From Streptomyces sp. NBC_00775 (GTDB taxonomy: Bacteria; Actinomycetota; Actinomycetes; Streptomycetales; Streptomycetaceae), in NCBI RefSeq assembly GCF_036347135.1, contig NZ_CP108938.1, positions 434,001 to 498,000 on the forward strand: a DNA stretch of 64,000 nt. Direction: 5' to 3'. The stretch's first letter is position 1. Every line of letters begins with the position of its first letter. Positions 16,686 to 26,600 of this stretch are shown one piece after another. A program made the translations under genes and the position numbers. Under the pieces are notes generated by a model that worked only from the letters and a program-made list of their open reading frames with translations, did no database searches and had not been told where the DNA came from.

Positions 16686-17390
16686 ATGAGCGGAGACCTG
16701 GGCCGTGTCCTGGTCGTCGACGACGACGCGGCGATACGCCGTTCGCTGGAACGCGGTCTGCGGCTCGGCGGGTTCACCGTGGACCTCGCCGACGGCGGCC
16801 GCCCGGCACTGGCCGTGGCCCGGCGGACGCCACCGGACGCGATCGTGCTGGACATCTCCATGCCGGACCTCAGCGGCATAGACGTGTGCCGGACGCTGCG
16901 CGGCGAGAACAACGACGTACCCGTCCTGATGCTCTCCGCGCTCGACGAGACCGCCGACCGGATCGCGGGACTGCAAGCCGGCGGTGACGACTACCTGGTC
17001 AAGCCCTTCGCCCTGCAGGAGCTGGTCCTGCGCCTGCAGGCGCTGTTGCGGCGCCGGCCTCCGCGGGACACCGACACCGTACGGGTCGGCGGGCTGCTGC
17101 TGGATCCCGCGGCCCGCCGGGTGATGCTCGACGGGAACCCCGTGGACCTGACGCGGCGCGAGTTCGAGCTTCTCCATGTCCTCGCGCGCAATGCCGGTCT
17201 CGTGCTGAGCCGCGACCAGCTCCTCGACCGCGTCTGGGGGTACGACTTCGATGTGCGCACCGACGCGGTGGACACCTTCGTGAGCTACCTGCGGCGCAAA
17301 CTGGAGACATCGGGCCGCTCCCGGATCATCCAGACGGTACGGGGAGTGGGCTTCGTTCTGCGGGACGACAGTGCGGGTTCCGGGCGATGA
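16686..17390 (+). CDS. OmpR family response regulator
   Basis: 234 residues: a receiver domain (acidic VVDDD; phospho-acceptor D56 in IVLDISMPD; K106 in LVKPF) and a C-terminal winged HTH (LTRREFELLHVLARNAGLVL, then VDTFVSYLRRKLE, IIQTVRGVGFVLR). It acts as a DNA-binding output of the adjoining kinase. ATG 16686 was chosen, although an in-frame ATG exists at 16632. Its stop overlaps the kinase start (ATGA, 17387-17390). In layout it resembles MprA/CseB-type envelope-stress regulators, but that is family similarity only. Confidence 0.9.
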   Translation: MSGDLGRVLVVDDDAAIRRSLERGLRLGGFTVDLADGGRPALAVARRTPPDAIVLDISMPDLSGIDVCRTLRGENNDVPVLMLSALDETADRIAGLQAGGDDYLVKPFALQELVLRLQALLRRRPPRDTDTVRVGGLLLDPAARRVMLDGNPVDLTRREFELLHVLARNAGLVLSRDQLLDRVWGYDFDVRTDAVDTFVSYLRRKLETSGRSRIIQTVRGVGFVLRDDSAGSGR

Positions 17391-18871
17391 GGCTGTCCAC
17401 GCGGATCGCCCTGGCCGTCGGGGCCAGCGTGCCCGTACTGGTTCTGGCCACCGGCTGGCTGCTGCTGCGGCTGGTGGCGGCGGATCTGCACGACCAGCAG
17501 GACGCTCACCTGCGCGAGCGCGCCACGGCCGTGGCCAAGGACGCCCGTGGGCTGCTGCGGGCGAGCGCCGCCGACCGGTCGGCGGCGGTGGAACAGGCCC
17601 GCGAGCGGCGGCTGTTCACCTCCGCCCTGGACGTCGGCGTACGGCTGATCGGTCCCGAGGAGACCTTCACCGGCGGCCCGCAACCGGACCAGGAGGTGTC
17701 GCTGCCCCAGAGCGCGCCGGTCCCGGTCACGCTGCGGGCCGGCGGCCGGAGCTGGCGGGTGCTGTCGACGCGGGTCACCGGCGCTCGGCCCGGCGTCCGC
17801 GGCACGCTCTGGCTGTTCGCGCCGGACACGGCGGGTGAGGCGCAGCTGCGTCTGGTCCGCAGACGCGTGGTGACCGTCGCGCTGCTCGCCGCGCCGCTGT
17901 CCGGGCTGCTCGCCGGGGCCGTCGCCTCGCGTGCGAGCCGTCCGCTGCGCCGCCTGCGCGACAGCGCGAGCGGCCTGGACCCGCGCAGCAGCACCGCCCG
18001 GCTGGACCACGCGCCGACCAGGATCGCCGAGGTCGACGATCTCGCGCACACCCTCCAGACGGTCCTGACCCGCTATGACGAGCAGGCCGCCAGAACCGCC
18101 GAAGCACTCGCCACGGCCCGTTCCTTCGCCTCGGCCGCCTCGCACGAACTGCGCACTCCGTTGATGAGCATGCAGACCAACCTGGAGATCCTCACCGAAC
18201 ATCCGGAGCTTCCCGGGCCCGACCGCGACGAAACCCTGGGCGACCTTCGCCGCGAACACGCCCGACTGCTGGGGCTGTTGGTGATGCTGCGCGAGCTCGG
18301 TCGCGGCGATCTGGTCGAGGCGGACGCCTTTGGCCCGGTGGACCTGACGGACGTCGTCGAGGCGAGCGCGGGGGACCAAGTGCGACGCCATCCGCTCGCA
18401 CGGATCTCCAGAGACTGCCCGCCCGGTCTGCGTGTCCACGGCTGGGAGCCCGGGCTGCGCACGGTCGTGGACAACCTCCTCGCCAACGCGCTCGTGCACG
18501 GCTGTGAGGACGGTCGGCCCGCGCGGGTCGACGTCACGCTGCGCGCGAGCGGCGGCCACGCGATCCTCGTCGTCGACGACCAAGGTCCGGGCATCCCGCC
18601 CGATCGTCGCGCCGAGGTCTTCGAACGCTTCAAGCGCCGCGCGGACAGCCCGGGTTCCGGCCTCGGACTCACCCTCGTCGCCCAGCAGATCGACCTGCAC
18701 CGGGGCCGCATCCGTGTCGTTGACCCGCCGACAGGGCCGGGCACCAGGATCGAGGTCACCCTGCCGCTCCTCGACGGCGCGGCCGGCACGGAAACGACGC
18801 TTCCCCTCCAGCGCAACTGGATGATCTCGACCGCGGGCAGGCCACAAGAATTCCACAAAGAAGACTCCTAA
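17387..18871 (+). CDS. sensor histidine kinase
   Basis: 494 residues. TM1 at about 7-30, an extracytoplasmic sensor of about 120 residues with no family I can name, TM2 at about 155-178, HAMP, then HisKA with the phospho-accepting H253 in SAASHELRTPLMSM, and the HATPase domain with N box (VVDNLLANALVHG), G1 (VDDQGPGIP) and G2 (GSGLGLTL). All catalytic motifs look intact. It is translationally coupled to the response regulator. The C-terminal 35 residues after the ATPase domain are hydrophilic and variable. Confidence 0.9.
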   Translation: MRLSTRIALAVGASVPVLVLATGWLLLRLVAADLHDQQDAHLRERATAVAKDARGLLRASAADRSAAVEQARERRLFTSALDVGVRLIGPEETFTGGPQPDQEVSLPQSAPVPVTLRAGGRSWRVLSTRVTGARPGVRGTLWLFAPDTAGEAQLRLVRRRVVTVALLAAPLSGLLAGAVASRASRPLRRLRDSASGLDPRSSTARLDHAPTRIAEVDDLAHTLQTVLTRYDEQAARTAEALATARSFASAASHELRTPLMSMQTNLEILTEHPELPGPDRDETLGDLRREHARLLGLLVMLRELGRGDLVEADAFGPVDLTDVVEASAGDQVRRHPLARISRDCPPGLRVHGWEPGLRTVVDNLLANALVHGCEDGRPARVDVTLRASGGHAILVVDDQGPGIPPDRRAEVFERFKRRADSPGSGLGLTLVAQQIDLHRGRIRVVDPPTGPGTRIEVTLPLLDGAAGTETTLPLQRNWMISTAGRPQEFHKEDS

Positions 18872-18949
18872 CTTGCCGGGGCGTGAGGGCCTGTGAGGGC
18901 TTCTGCGGGCCCGAGAGGGCAACCGCCGCGCGACACGGAGGAGTTCGCC

Positions 18950-19348
18950 ATGCCAAGGACCAGGACAACCGTCATCTCGCTGATCGCCGTCGGCACGCTG
19001 CTCGGCGCCGCGGGCGTCGCCACGGCCGACGACCCGCACCCCGGGCCGTCGGGCACCCCCACGGGTGACGGCGCGCCGGGGCTCTGCAAGCGCGCACCGA
19101 AGATCGACCACCGGATCGACCGGATCCTCGACCGGCTGCACGCGGACGCGTCACGGCGTGGCTCCATCGCCCGCCTGGAACAGCGCGTGGCCGCCGCCAA
19201 GTCGGCGGGACACACGGAGATCGAGACCTACCTGAACGACAGGCTCACCTTCCGGCGTTCCCTCGTTCCCACCCTGGAAGCCCGTCAGAAGGATCTGGCG
19301 GACGTGCAGAAGTGGTGCAAGACCCACGACAACGGAGCCGACAACTGA
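18950..19348 (+). CDS. small secreted protein downstream of the two-component system
   Basis: 132 residues with a Sec signal peptide (TVISLIAVGTLLGAAGVATA, then a cut near ATA-DD). The mature part has two Cys (in LCKRAP and KWCKTH) that could form one disulfide and is otherwise charged and helical (KIDHRIDRILDRLHADASRR; RIARLEQRV-type heptads). ATG 18950 follows GGAGGAG. I recognise no family. It lies 78 bp after the kinase and overlaps the next start by one base (TGATG), so it is probably part of, or regulated with, the two-component operon. Confidence 0.7.
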   Translation: MPRTRTTVISLIAVGTLLGAAGVATADDPHPGPSGTPTGDGAPGLCKRAPKIDHRIDRILDRLHADASRRGSIARLEQRVAAAKSAGHTEIETYLNDRLTFRRSLVPTLEARQKDLADVQKWCKTHDNGADN

Positions 19349-19560
19349 TGCGCGCCCCCCACGCCGGCCTGGCCGCCTGCGCCGCCGTACTGCTGCTGTC
19401 GCTGACGGCATGCGGCGGCCACGCCGAGAACAGGCACAGCCCGGCGTCTTCCTCCTCTCCTTCCTCTTCCTCCTCCACAGACCTCGCTCAGCTGCGGAAG
19501 CTGGTGAACGACGCCGAGTCGGCGGCGAGTTCGGCGGAGTCCGAGATGGCGCGGGAGTGA
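19348..19560 (+). CDS. very small lipoprotein
   Basis: 70 residues. The signal with lipobox LTAC (Cys at about 24) is followed by a Ser-rich low-complexity spacer (about 33-45) and a short helix (DLAQLRKLVNDAESAASSAE) that has heptad character, like small Lpp-type envelope helices. It starts at the A of the preceding TGA (TGATG). Together with the preceding secreted helical protein it may be an envelope stress or sensing accessory of the kinase; that role is inference from position. Confidence 0.6.
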   Translation: MRAPHAGLAACAAVLLLSLTACGGHAENRHSPASSSSPSSSSSTDLAQLRKLVNDAESAASSAESEMARE

Positions 19561-19590
19561 CGGCGAGCGCGCCACGCCACCAACGACCGT

Positions 19591-19677
19591 AACGAGACCG
19601 GCACCGGGCACGGCATCGCCCGCAGCGGCGTCCCTCGCGAGGAGATCGTCGTCACGACCGAGCTGCCGGGCCGGTGA
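19591..19677 (+). pseudogene. remnant of an aldo/keto reductase gene
   Basis: The frame from AAC at 19591 to the TGA at 19675-19677 encodes NETGTGHGIARSGVPREEI followed by VVTTELPGR. This matches the conserved aldo/keto reductase segment between the active-site Tyr (usually YGNE) and the TTK strand. Only about 28 of about 280 residues survive, with no start codon. The rest of 19561-19916 holds no gene I can support; the last 60 bases are the leader of the M1 peptidase gene. Confidence 0.65.
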
Positions 19678-19916
19678 CGGGCGAACTCCCCAACCCCTGG
19701 GCGTGGTTGACGCCCGCGCTGGGCGAAACGGATCAGTAGGACCACTTTCACTCACTTCGATGGCATGTCTCCATCAAATCTGCCACGCTTCCGGCAGCCG
19801 TCTCCCTGATCCCAGGGAGGCGCAACGGACATCTCACCGGCCGCCCTCCGGCGCACCCCAGCCTCCCGGCGGCCACCGAGCAGGCCGGAACCCCGGCCGC
19901 CTCAAAGGAGATTCGC

Positions 19917-21776
19917 GTGAGACCAACCCCCCACAGGGCCCTCGCGGCGGGCGCACTCGCCCTCGTCGCGTCGGCCGGAGTCCTGCTCCCCGTCACCCCG
20001 GCGGCGGCAGCACCGACCGCGGCGCCACTGGCCGCCGCCTGCACCCCGGCCCAGGTGGTCACCAACGGCGGTTTCGAGAGCGGCACTTCGCCCTGGACCC
20101 AGTCGTCGACCAGTGTGATCACCAACCGCACCGGCCAGACCGCCCATGGCGGCAGCAGCTTCGCCTGGCTGGACGGTGTCGGCAGCACACACACCGACAC
20201 CCTTTCGCAGAGCGTCACGATCCCCTCCGGGTGCAGCAGCGCCACGCTCACCTTCTGGCTGCACATCGACACCACCGAGACGACCTCGTCCACCGCGTAC
20301 GACAAACTGACGGCGAAGATCGGCAGTACGACGCTGGCGACGTACTCGAACCTCAACAAGGCCACCGGCTACGTACAGAAGTCGTTCGACGTGTCGTCGT
20401 TCGCGGGCCAGACCGTGAGCGTCGCCTTCACCGGCACGGAGGACTCCAGCCTCCAGACGAGCTTCGTCCTCGACGACATCGCGCTCAACACCTCGGGTGA
20501 CACGACCCCGCCCGCGGACTCGACGCGCACGCCGGCTGCGCCGTCGTACACCGTCAGTCTGAGCAGCAACACCAGCGGCACCGTCTGGACCGGCCACGAG
20601 AGCGTGACCTTCACCAACGCCTCCTCCACCGCGCTCAGCGAGGTGTACCTGAGGCTGTGGGACAACTACCACGGCACCTGCTCCGCGATGCCGATCGCGG
20701 TCAGCAACGTCACCGGCGGCACCGCGGGCGCTCTGTCGGTCGGCTGCACGGCCCAGCAGATCGCCCTGCCGACCCCGCTGGCACAGGGCCAGAGCGCCAC
20801 CATCGGCTTCGACCTGGGCATCACCGTCCCGAGCGGCGCCGACCGGTTCGGCTACGACGGGGCGTTCAGCATGATCGGCAACGCCCTGCCCGTGCTCGCG
20901 GTCAAGGACGGGTCCGGCTGGCATCTGGACCCGTACACGAACAACGGCGAGTCGTTCTACTCCCTGGCCGCCGACTTCAAGGTGACCCTCGACCACCCGA
21001 CCACCCTGCTGGTGCCCGCCACCGGCGCCTCGGTGGACACCCCCGGCTCCAGCGGACGCACGGTCACCACGGCCACCGCCTCCAAGGTGCGTGACTTCGC
21101 CTGGGCGGCGGGCCCGTTCACCAAGATCTCGGGTACGTCGACGGCGGGCACCCCGATCAACATCTACTCCGTCTCGGGCATCAGCGCCTCCGACGCCCAG
21201 TCGATGCTCACCACCGCGAAGACCGCCGTGGACGCCCACGCGGGACGCTTCGGCGCCTACCCGTACGGCGAGCTGGACGCGGTGATCGACAACAACTACT
21301 GGTTCGGCGGCATGGAGTACCCCGGGTTCGTCCTCGACCTGGTCAGCACCACGGCGCTCACCCACGAGATCGGCCACCAGTGGTTCTACGGGATCGTCGG
21401 CGACGACGAGTACAACAGCCCCTGGCTCGATGAGGCGTTCACCGACTACGCCACCGATCTGGCGCTGAACAAGACCGGCACGAGCTGCTGGAACAGCGTC
21501 TCGTGGGCCTCGACGGCGGAGAAGATCACCAACTCGATGGCGTACTGGGACGCCCACTCGTCCCGCTACTCCACCGTCGTCTACGGCTACGGCAAGTGCG
21601 CGCTGCACGATCTGCGGCGCGTACTCGGCGACACCGTCGTGGCCAAACTCCTGAAGGACTACGCCACTTCGCACTGGTACGGCGTCTCCACCACGGCCGA
21701 GTTCAAGGCGGCCGCCCAGGCCGCCACGACCACGGACCTGACGTCGTTCTGGACGACCCACCGCATCGAGGGCTGA
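19917..21776 (+). CDS. secreted M1 family metallopeptidase with N-terminal jelly-roll domain
   Basis: 619 residues. A Sec signal (about 1-32, ending in AAAAP) is followed by a beta-rich CBM-like jelly roll at about 40-200 (VVTNGGFESGTSPWTQ through SFVLDDIALNT) and an M1 aminopeptidase domain at about 215-619. The exopeptidase motif appears as GGMEYPG. Zinc ligands are H483 and H487 in HEIGHQW and E506 in WLDEAF, giving exact HEXXH-X18-E spacing; a Tyr in VVYGYGKCAL fits the transition-state stabiliser. The enzyme should be extracellular; the N-terminal domain may bind a polymer or substrate. It starts with GTG or TTG-type context after AGGAGA at 19905-19910. It is followed by a strong hairpin terminator. 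Confidence 0.85.
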   Translation: MRPTPHRALAAGALALVASAGVLLPVTPAAAAPTAAPLAAACTPAQVVTNGGFESGTSPWTQSSTSVITNRTGQTAHGGSSFAWLDGVGSTHTDTLSQSVTIPSGCSSATLTFWLHIDTTETTSSTAYDKLTAKIGSTTLATYSNLNKATGYVQKSFDVSSFAGQTVSVAFTGTEDSSLQTSFVLDDIALNTSGDTTPPADSTRTPAAPSYTVSLSSNTSGTVWTGHESVTFTNASSTALSEVYLRLWDNYHGTCSAMPIAVSNVTGGTAGALSVGCTAQQIALPTPLAQGQSATIGFDLGITVPSGADRFGYDGAFSMIGNALPVLAVKDGSGWHLDPYTNNGESFYSLAADFKVTLDHPTTLLVPATGASVDTPGSSGRTVTTATASKVRDFAWAAGPFTKISGTSTAGTPINIYSVSGISASDAQSMLTTAKTAVDAHAGRFGAYPYGELDAVIDNNYWFGGMEYPGFVLDLVSTTALTHEIGHQWFYGIVGDDEYNSPWLDEAFTDYATDLALNKTGTSCWNSVSWASTAEKITNSMAYWDAHSSRYSTVVYGYGKCALHDLRRVLGDTVVAKLLKDYATSHWYGVSTTAEFKAAAQAATTTDLTSFWTTHRIEG

Positions 21777-21791
21777 CCCGGGATCGGTTCA

Positions 21792-21823
21792 CCGCGGCCG
21801 GCGCCCTGGGGCGCCGGCCGCGG
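21792..21823. terminator. bidirectional hairpin terminator
   Basis: CCGCGGCCGGCGCC (21792-21805) pairs perfectly with GGCGCCGGCCGCGG (21810-21823) around a CTGG loop. It lies between the ends of convergent genes (21776 and 21827). There is no U tract, as is common for actinomycete terminators. Confidence 0.8.
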
Positions 21824-21826
21824 CTG

Positions 21827-23461
21827 TCAGTAACTGAAGCCCGTCGTATAGGCGCACTCGGTGTAGATGTAGCCGGGTGACAGCTTGACCGTGTCCGATG
21901 CCGGCGACTTTCCGCTGCTGTCCTGCGACTTGTGCACGAAGTACGTGGTGCCGACCGGCAGCCGGATGGTCCGTTGCGGGTAGTTCTTGCCGCTGTCGTC
22001 GCACGGTGTGAAGCCCCGCACCAGGGTGCTGGTGAGGGAGTAGGACGTGCAGCTTCCGCAGCCCTTGAGGGTGAAGCTGCCGGTCACCGGCCCGGTGTAG
22101 AGCACCCTGATGTCGTCGGGACTGTCGTTCTTGACGGTGACGCTGATACTGCCGCCGGATGCCGTCGTCGGGAGGCGTTTGCCCGCCGCGGGCACCGTCT
22201 GCGCGACCTCCGCGGCGATGGCGATCTTCTGGGCGCGGGCCCGGTTCTTGTGGTGCGGGTTGTTCTTGACGAAGTCGTCCATGGTGGTGACGGCCTCGTC
22301 GAAGCTCCCGTCCTTGTACTGGTCCACGCCGCAGGCGTAGGTGCCCGAGGAAGCGCTCCGGTCGGCGCGGGAGGCATCCTTGTCGAGGGCTTCCGCCACT
22401 CCCGCCTGCTCCCCCGGCAACCCGCCGGCCTGGGAACTCAGGCTCTCCAGGCGCTGCACCGCAGCACAGGGGTCGTCGCCGCCGACCTGCTTCACGGCCG
22501 CGTCGACAGCGGAGGAGACGGCAGGTTCCACCTTCGCGGCCTGCGCGGACCGCGGGAAGGTCGACAACAGGTCGCTGAACTGCACGGTCCAGTCCGCCTC
22601 ACCGCCGCTCAGGGACTGCGACGCACAGGCGTAGAGCGAGGTGGCCAGGCGGTCGTCGGGCCAGGTGGACAGCGTTCCGAGGTCCTTCTTGCCCATGGTC
22701 CCCGGGACGGTGCGAAGGTACTTCAGGGGTGCCACGGCGTCGCAGTACCGCTCCTGCTCATAGGGGGCGCCGACCGTCGCGTAGTAGGTCTTGAGCCGGT
22801 CGGGGACGTGGGCGGCCGCCCGCGATCCCGGGTGGTCCGCGCGCAGGGCGTGGTAGGCGGCGAGTGCCCGGCGGTAGTCGGACTCCGCGGTGGCGAACGG
22901 CTGCTTCCCGGCGGCCCGGACGACGGCGTCCGCCCGCTCCAGCCGGTCCATGAGCATCTGCTCGGTGGCTTCGTCGCGTGCACCGTCGTACAGGACGGCG
23001 CCTCCGGCCGGTACGGCCAGGAGGACGACGCCGAGCACGAGCGCGACCGCCGGACGCGGCGGCCACGACAGCCGGGTCCGCAGGCCCACGGCCGCGCCGT
23101 GGACGGCCGCGAGCGCGAGAAGGACCAGGTAGAGGACGAGGGCTCCGCCGGGGAGACCGTCCGGGTCCGCGGGAAGGGCCACCACGAGCAGAATCGCCGT
23201 CGCGGTCCAGCACACGGCCATCAGTCCCCAGCGGCGCAGGAGCGCGTAGCCGATCCCGAGACCGGAGAGATTCAGCAGGCCCACCGCGGCGGATCTCCAT
23301 CCGTCCGCGGGAGCGGGAGGAGGAGCCGGAGCCGGAGAAGGACCAGTTTCGGGTGGAGGTGCGGTGGGTGGCGGCGCGAGGGGCATCTGCGGTGTCGGTG
23401 GTGCCGACGGCATCGGTGGTACGACGGCATCGTCGCGCGGGCCGTGCTGGTCCCAGGACAT
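21827..23461 (-). CDS. proline-rich membrane protein with periplasmic repeat-like helices
   Basis: 544 residues. The N-terminal about 50 residues are Pro-rich and cytoplasmic (PSAPPTPQMPLAPPPTAPPP). Four hydrophobic segments lie at about 55-175. Then comes a long exported helical region with TPR-like features (ESDYRRALAAYHALRADHPG; AVTTMDDFVKNNPHHKNRAR) and a C-terminal beta domain of about 110 residues containing paired Cys (LKGCGSCTSY; GFTPCDD; YTECAY). I know similar streptomycete proteins only as uncharacterised. ATG 23461 follows GGGGGGAACG. It is divergent from the PKS gene; no functional link is evident. Confidence 0.65.
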   Translation of the reverse strand: MSWDQHGPRDDAVVPPMPSAPPTPQMPLAPPPTAPPPETGPSPAPAPPPAPADGWRSAAVGLLNLSGLGIGYALLRRWGLMAVCWTATAILLVVALPADPDGLPGGALVLYLVLLALAAVHGAAVGLRTRLSWPPRPAVALVLGVVLLAVPAGGAVLYDGARDEATEQMLMDRLERADAVVRAAGKQPFATAESDYRRALAAYHALRADHPGSRAAAHVPDRLKTYYATVGAPYEQERYCDAVAPLKYLRTVPGTMGKKDLGTLSTWPDDRLATSLYACASQSLSGGEADWTVQFSDLLSTFPRSAQAAKVEPAVSSAVDAAVKQVGGDDPCAAVQRLESLSSQAGGLPGEQAGVAEALDKDASRADRSASSGTYACGVDQYKDGSFDEAVTTMDDFVKNNPHHKNRARAQKIAIAAEVAQTVPAAGKRLPTTASGGSISVTVKNDSPDDIRVLYTGPVTGSFTLKGCGSCTSYSLTSTLVRGFTPCDDSGKNYPQRTIRLPVGTTYFVHKSQDSSGKSPASDTVKLSPGYIYTECAYTTGFSY

Positions 23462-23608
23462 GACGTTCCCCCCGTCAATCACGCCTGAAAATCTATGACT
23501 TGTCACTGTACGGTCAATTGTGCGACGGCAACAGGGGACGCGCGCCTGGGCTCCCGCACCGCATGTCGGACCCCTGGCCCACGCATTCGGCTGACGTACG
23601 GTGGCCGG

Positions 23609-26600
23609 ATGGCACAGGGCGGCGTTGGGGTGGGGATGGCGGGTTCTCAGGGCGAGTTGGTGCGTGCACTGCCCGTCACTCTGAAGGAGCACGCGGCTCG
23701 ACTGGAAGGCAAGACCGCCTACGCGGACGCTCACCGCGCCGTCACCTACGAGGAGTTGGAGCGGCGCACCGGCCGGCTGGCGGGGCATCTGGCACGGCTC
23801 GGGGTGCGGCGCGGGGACCGGGTCGCAATCCTGCTGGGCAATCGGGTCGAGTTGGTGGAGAGCTGTCTTGGCGCGCTGCGGGCCGCGGCGGTCGGTGTGC
23901 TGCTCAACCCCGGTGCTTCGGAGGAGGAGTTGGCGTACTTCCTCGACGACAGCGGCGCGGTTCTGGTCGTCACCGAGGAGCCGCTGTTGCCGCGCGTCAC
24001 CCGGCTGGCGGCCGAGCGGCCCGCGCTTCGGGTGGTGGTGGCAGGGGCGGGCGCTGCGCCGGTGGGCACGGTCGCCTTCGAGGACCTCGCCGGGACGGAC
24101 CCGGGCCAGGCACCCCGTGACGACCTGGGCCTCGACGATCCGGCCTGGATTCTCTACACCTCGGGCACCACCGGCGAGAGCAAGGGCGTGGTCTCCACGC
24201 AGCGTTCCGCCCTGTGGTCGGTGGAGGCGTCCTACGTGCCCGCGTTCGGGTGGCGGGAGCAGGACCGCCTGCTGTGGCCCCTGCCGATGTTCCACTGCTA
24301 CGCGCACTCGCTCTGTCTGCTGGGCGTGCTCTCGGTCGGTGCGAGCGCCCGTCTCCTCGACCGGGGCGCGAACGTCGCCCGCGCGCTCGCCGCGGAGCCG
24401 TTCACCGTGCTGGCCGGAGTTCCCGCCACCTACCGTCTGCTGCTCGACTCGTTGCACGAGACGGCGGCCCCCGTGCCCCCTTCACTGCGGGTGTGCGTCA
24501 GCGGGGGCGCGCCCTGTCCCCCGGAACTGCGGGCCGCCGTCGAGGACGCGCTGGCCGCTCCCCTCCTCGACGGTTACGGCTCCACCGAGACCTGCGGGAA
24601 GATCGCGCTCACCCTGCTCGACGGGCCCCGGCACAACGCCTCCAGCGGTCCCCCGCTGCCCGGGCTCGCGGTGCGGTTCACCGACACGTCCACCGGCGCC
24701 GAGGTCAACGACGGGGACGAGGGGGAGATCTGGGTCCGCGGCCCCGGCCTGATGGCCGGCTACCACCAGCGCCCGGAGGCCACCGCCGAGGCGTTCAGCG
24801 ACGGCTGGTACCGCACCGGGGACCTCGGCCGGCGACTGGCGCACGGCCACCTCCACATCACCGGCCGCGTCAAGGAGTTGATCATCCGGGGCGGTGAGAA
24901 CGTCAACCCGTCCGAGGTGGAGCGGGTGCTGCTCGCCCGCCCCGATGTCGCCGACGCCGCCGTCGTCGGCCGGCCGCACGACGTGCTCGGCGAGGTGCCG
25001 GTCGCCTTCGTCGTGCCGGGACCGCACGGGGTCGACTTGGCGCGGGCGCTCGCCGACTGCCGGGAGCGGTTGTCCGCGTTCAAGGTGCCGGACGAGTTCT
25101 ACGAGACCGACGCCATCCCCCGCACCCCGTCGGGCAAGGTGCTCCGGCCGGCGCTCGCCGAGCAGCTGGCGCGGCGTCTCTCGGCGGAGCGGACGGCGGC
25201 CTCGGCGAGGCTGCGTGAACGGCTGGCGGCGGTGTCCGACGCCGTGCTGGACCTGGTGCTCGAAGAGACGGCGCGTACCGCCGGGCTGCCACCCCACGAC
25301 ATCGATGTCGACCGGGCCTTCACCGAGCTCGGGCTCACCTCGCTCGGCGGGGTGCTGCTGCGCGACCGGCTGGGCGCGGCGACCGGCCTTGACCTGCCCG
25401 CGACGCTCGTGTTCGACCATCCGACGCCCGGGGCTGTGGCGGCATGTGTGCGCGACGCGCTGCGGGGTGAGGTACGCGCGCGGCCGGCTCGGACGTCCGG
25501 CACGGAGGCCGGGGAGCCCGGCGGCGGGGAGCCGATCGCCGTGGTGGCCATGGCCTGCCGTTACCCGGGCGGAGTGGAGTCGCCGGAGGACTTGTGGCGG
25601 CTGCTGGCCGACGGCGTCGACGCGACCTCCGGCTTCCCCGCCGACCGGGGCTGGGACGTGGCCGCGCTGCACGACCCCGATCCGGACCGGCCGGGTACCT
25701 CCGTCACCCGCAGGGGCGGTTTCCTGCACCGGGCCGCCGAGTTCGACGCCGCCTTCTTCGGGATGTCGCCGCGCGAGGCGCTGGCCACCGATCCACAGCA
25801 GCGGCTGCTGCTGGAGACCGGCTGGGAACTGCTGGAGCGCGCGGGCCTCGATCCCTCGGGCCTGCGCGGCAGCGACACCGGTGTCTTCGTCGGCGTGATG
25901 CACGCCGACTACGCGGGCCGTCTGCTGCATGGCGCCGGGCACGAGCTGGAGGCCCATCTCGCGCTCGGTTCGGCGGGCAGCGTGGCGTCGGGCCGGATCG
26001 CGTACACCCTGGGGCTGCGCGGGCCCGCCGTGACGGTGGACACCGCGTGTTCGTCGTCGCTGGTGGCCCTGCACGCGGCCGCGCGGTCGCTGCGCGAGGG
26101 CGAGTGCTCCCTGGCCGTCGCGGGCGGGGTGACCGTCATGGCCTCGCCCGCGCCGTTCATCGCGTTCAGCAGGCTGCGCGGGCTGGCCCCCGACGGCCGC
26201 TGCAAACCGTTCTCGGCGGCGGCCGACGGCACGGCCTGGGGCGAGGGTGTCGGCCTGGTGCTGCTGGAGCGACTGTCCGACGCACGGCGCAACGGGCATC
26301 CGGTGCTCGCCGTGCTGCGCGGCTCGGCGGTCAACTCCGACGGAGCGTCCAACGGACTCACCGCACCCCACGGGCCCGCACAGCAACGGGTGATCCACGC
26401 GGCCCTCACCGACGCCGGACTCTCGCCGGCCGACATCGACACGGTGGAGGCGCACGGCACGGGCACCGCGCTCGGAGACCCGATCGAGGCGCGGGCACTG
26501 CTGGCCGCGTACGGGCAGGGCCGCTCCGCCGAACGCCCGCTGTGGCTGGGCTCGTTGAAGTCCAACCTCGGCCACACCCAGGCCGCGGCGGGCGTCGCCG

